From: UBA8518 sp041659585
GTDB taxonomy: Bacteria > Patescibacteriota > Minisyncoccia > Moranbacterales > UBA2206
Direction of reading: 5' to 3'
NCBI GenBank assembly: GCA_041659585.1
Contig: JBAZXY010000016.1
Coordinates: forward strand, 1-16,890
DNA: 16,890 nucleotides
The notes beneath the pieces were generated by a model. The model was not told the DNA's origin. It saw only the letters and a list, made by a program, of their open reading frames with translations, and did no database searches. A program made the translations under genes and the position numbers. Of this stretch, positions 15,045 through 16,890 are shown in pieces. Position 1 is the first letter of the stretch. The number at the start of each line of letters is the position of its first letter.

Positions 15045-16295
15045 ATGCATGAAATTATAGTTTCCATTAGTTTAGCTCTAAAAAACCTGCGCTCTAATCA
15101 AGGTCGGGCGGTTTTGTCGATTCTGGGAATTGTGATTGGCGTGGTATCGGTGGTGTTGGTGCTTTCTTTGGGTATGGGTGTGAAGCAGTATATTGTCGGT
15201 CAGATTGAGGCTTTTGGCACAGATATTATTCAAATTGAGCCTAAGGTTCCACAGGTGGATAAAAATTCAACTAAGAACGTGCAAGGGGCAATCACTGGAT
15301 CCGTGACTACTTTGAAGCTGGATGATATTGATGCGGTAGGAAAAATATCCAATGTGACCGGCTATTATGCGGCTAATATCGGGCAGGCAATTGTGAACTA
15401 TGGGTCAGAAACTAAACAAGCTATGATTTATGCAGCCACTGCCGGAGTTTTTGAGGTGGATCAACAAGTTAAGTTGGCAGATGGCGTTGGTTATGATGAA
15501 GGAAATGATAAGAGTTTGAGTCAGGTGGTAGTGCTGGGCTATGGCTTGAAGAATACATTGTTTAAAGAGGAAAATCCGGTAGGAAGAAATATTAAAATCA
15601 AAGGGACGAACTATAAAGTGATTGGGTATTTGGAGGAGCGGGGGGCGATGGGATTTTTCAATTTTGATGATTTGATCTATATGCCGTTACGCACCTATCA
15701 CAAGAAGATTGCCGGGATGGATTATGTGCAATCAACTATTTTTAAGTTGAAGGATAAGAGCCTGACGGAGGCCACGATTGCGGAGGCGACAGACGTGATG
15801 CGTCGACAACATAAGATTACTAATCCGGATAAGGATGATTTTGCAGTTAATTCCATTGAGGAGGTGGCCAAGATTTTGGATAAGGTATTTCTCATTGTGA
15901 ATATCTTGCTCATTTCTTTGACCTCAATTTCTTTGATTGTCGGTGGCGTGGGGATTATGAATGTAATGTATGTTTCCGTGACCGAGCGTACGGCCGAAAT
16001 CGGATTACGCAAGGCGGTAGGAGCGCGCAATTCCAATATCTTGAAGCAATTTCTCTTTGAAGCTATTTTTATTACGGTCCTCGGTGGACTAATTGGCATT
16101 GACTTGGGAGCCGTCATTACTTTTATAGCCACGAAAGTAGCTACAAATTATGGTTATGCTATTTCTTTCGGAGTCTCCTGGTATGCGGTTTTGTTGGGGG
16201 TGGGATTTTCGGTAGTGACCGGCGTGGTCTTTGGGCTCTATCCAGCCCGTAAAGCTTCACAGCTCAGCCCGATGGAAGCGCTCAGAAAAGATTAA
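15045..16295 (+). CDS. FtsX/MacB-type ABC transporter permease, second copy
   Basis: This is the second 416-residue permease of the operon, with the same layout as the first: one N-terminal helix (RAVLSILGIVIGVVSVVLVLSLG), a large extracytoplasmic domain, and three C-terminal helices beginning at VFLIVNILLISLTSISLIVGG. Shared motifs are VGGVGIMN, VTERTAEIGLRKAVGARN and FGLYPARKASQLSPMEALRKD. The extracytoplasmic domains are clearly diverged between the two copies while the membrane and coupling segments stay close. This suggests an old duplication with different substrate-facing roles. It starts 15 bases after the first permease. No terminator is visible after its TAA; the spacer to the next gene is 58 bases. 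Confidence 0.93.
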   Translation: MHEIIVSISLALKNLRSNQGRAVLSILGIVIGVVSVVLVLSLGMGVKQYIVGQIEAFGTDIIQIEPKVPQVDKNSTKNVQGAITGSVTTLKLDDIDAVGKISNVTGYYAANIGQAIVNYGSETKQAMIYAATAGVFEVDQQVKLADGVGYDEGNDKSLSQVVVLGYGLKNTLFKEENPVGRNIKIKGTNYKVIGYLEERGAMGFFNFDDLIYMPLRTYHKKIAGMDYVQSTIFKLKDKSLTEATIAEATDVMRRQHKITNPDKDDFAVNSIEEVAKILDKVFLIVNILLISLTSISLIVGGVGIMNVMYVSVTERTAEIGLRKAVGARNSNILKQFLFEAIFITVLGGLIGIDLGAVITFIATKVATNYGYAISFGVSWYAVLLGVGFSVVTGVVFGLYPARKASQLSPMEALRKD

Positions 16296-16353
16296 TGGGA
16301 GAAAAATCCAAAATCCAAATTTCAAATATTTAAAAATAATTTAGTAAAAATTT

Positions 16354-16890
16354 ATGGAAAATTTCTCTTCTTTCGAGCGGGTAGTGGGGAAGGCGCCTGA
16401 GCTTGAAAAACAAAAAGATCTTCAAAAAGTAGAGGCTCGTTTTAGGGAACAAGATTTTAAGGAATTGGCTGATCAAGAGCGAGAGAAAACATCAGAGGAA
16501 TTGCAGATGATTGATTTAGCGAACCAATACACCAATGAAATCAGGCGTAAATATGGCTTGGCTGATTTTGATGTGCCGTCTAAAAACATACATATCATGA
16601 AGAAAGACAGTTGGCCTGCTACAGAAGCTGGGGATGCCAAATATATTTCAATGTTGCAAACAATCGCGATACAAGAACAGCCAGCTAAGATTGTATTTAT
16701 GAAAAAAGTTATTCATGAAATGCTACATTTCAAATCCTATAATGCTATGCAAATTTTAGATGATGAAAATTCTCAGGCAGATGAATATCGAGTGGGATTA
16801 ACTGCACACACGCGAGATGGAAAAAAGGTGTTTTTTAGGAATCTGAATGAGGCAGTCACGGAAGAGTTGACAAGGATATTACTAGAGCAA
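16354..16890 (+). CDS. Putative HExxH zinc metallopeptidase, 3' end outside window
   Basis: The frame opens with ATG at 16354 and stays open to the window edge, giving 179 residues. The first 60 residues are charged and helical, with no signal peptide. HEMLH (residues 121-125) follows hydrophobic VFMKKVI, as in the active-site helix of zincin peptidases, with Glu122 as the expected general base. Forty residues on, LNEAVTEELTRIL (164-176) resembles the helix carrying the third zinc ligand in gluzincin-like families, with Glu166 or Glu170 as candidates. I do not recognise a named family. It is probably cytoplasmic unless membrane segments follow outside the window. It lies 58 bases after the permease and may be cotranscribed with the export operon. 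No SD is visible. Confidence 0.7.
   Translation, partial: MENFSSFERVVGKAPELEKQKDLQKVEARFREQDFKELADQEREKTSEELQMIDLANQYTNEIRRKYGLADFDVPSKNIHIMKKDSWPATEAGDAKYISMLQTIAIQEQPAKIVFMKKVIHEMLHFKSYNAMQILDDENSQADEYRVGLTAHTRDGKKVFFRNLNEAVTEELTRILLEQ

Noticed and set aside
15722..16132. Minus-strand 136-codon open frame within the second permease
   Set aside because: It mirrors conserved permease codons and has no independent support.
16296..16353. Short direct repeats (ATCCAAA twice, then a TTTCAAA variant) as a possible repeat array
   Set aside because: Only two or three degenerate 7-base units in AT-rich spacer; too short for CRISPR or a functional array.
1..16890. Recoded TGA (glycine) as in some CPR lineages
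   Set aside because: All genes read through conserved motifs with no in-frame TGA, glycines use GGN codons, and pyrC ends naturally at TGA.

Overview
The window looks like a piece of a Candidate Phyla Radiation (Patescibacteria) chromosome. This is an inference from four things: AT-rich sequence; almost no Shine-Dalgarno (SD) sequences ahead of the plus-strand genes; TAA-dominated stops under the standard code (11 TAA, 3 TAG, 1 TGA among 15 complete or 3'-complete genes); and gene content such as lower glycolysis beside a single-chain ADP-forming acyl-CoA synthetase, RecJ, a MacAB-like transporter and small orphan proteins. No rRNA, tRNA, CRISPR array or intact transposase gene was seen. No stretch over 300 bases lacks a gene.

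Region 1 (1-5139, plus strand) is a carbon and energy cluster: the end of enolase, cofactor-independent phosphoglycerate mutase, a PfkB-family sugar kinase, and a fused ADP-forming acetyl-CoA synthetase. Enolase and the mutase are consecutive glycolytic steps. The synthetase could make ATP from acetyl-CoA, so the cluster reads as fermentative ATP production.

Region 2 (5140-7666) starts with a 162-bp fold-back repeat that looks like a MITE. It is followed by a response-regulator-like protein whose phosphoacceptor Asp is Gly and which ends in a Cys4 zinc ribbon, and then by recJ.

Region 3 (7667-10960) is a minus-strand block broken by one plus-strand gene. pyrC and pyrD (pyrimidine synthesis) are joined stop-to-SD, and an orphan 112-aa gene lies further on. 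These three genes carry strong SD sequences that the plus-strand genes lack. A plus-strand RNase HI gene with elaborate upstream inverted repeats sits between them. Bidirectional terminators lie at both convergent junctions.

Region 4 (11105-16890, plus strand) holds a double-ACT-domain protein and then, behind a good promoter, an adaptor-ATPase-permease-permease export operon of the MacAB/FtsX type. A second, 52-bp copy of the fold-back repeat is lodged between the ATPase and the first permease. The window ends inside a putative HExxH metallopeptidase.

The most interesting signals are the repeat family with C/T-only differences between two copies, the degenerate receiver fused to a zinc ribbon, the SD-positive minus-strand block in an SD-poor background, and the overlapping inverted repeats ahead of the RNase H gene.
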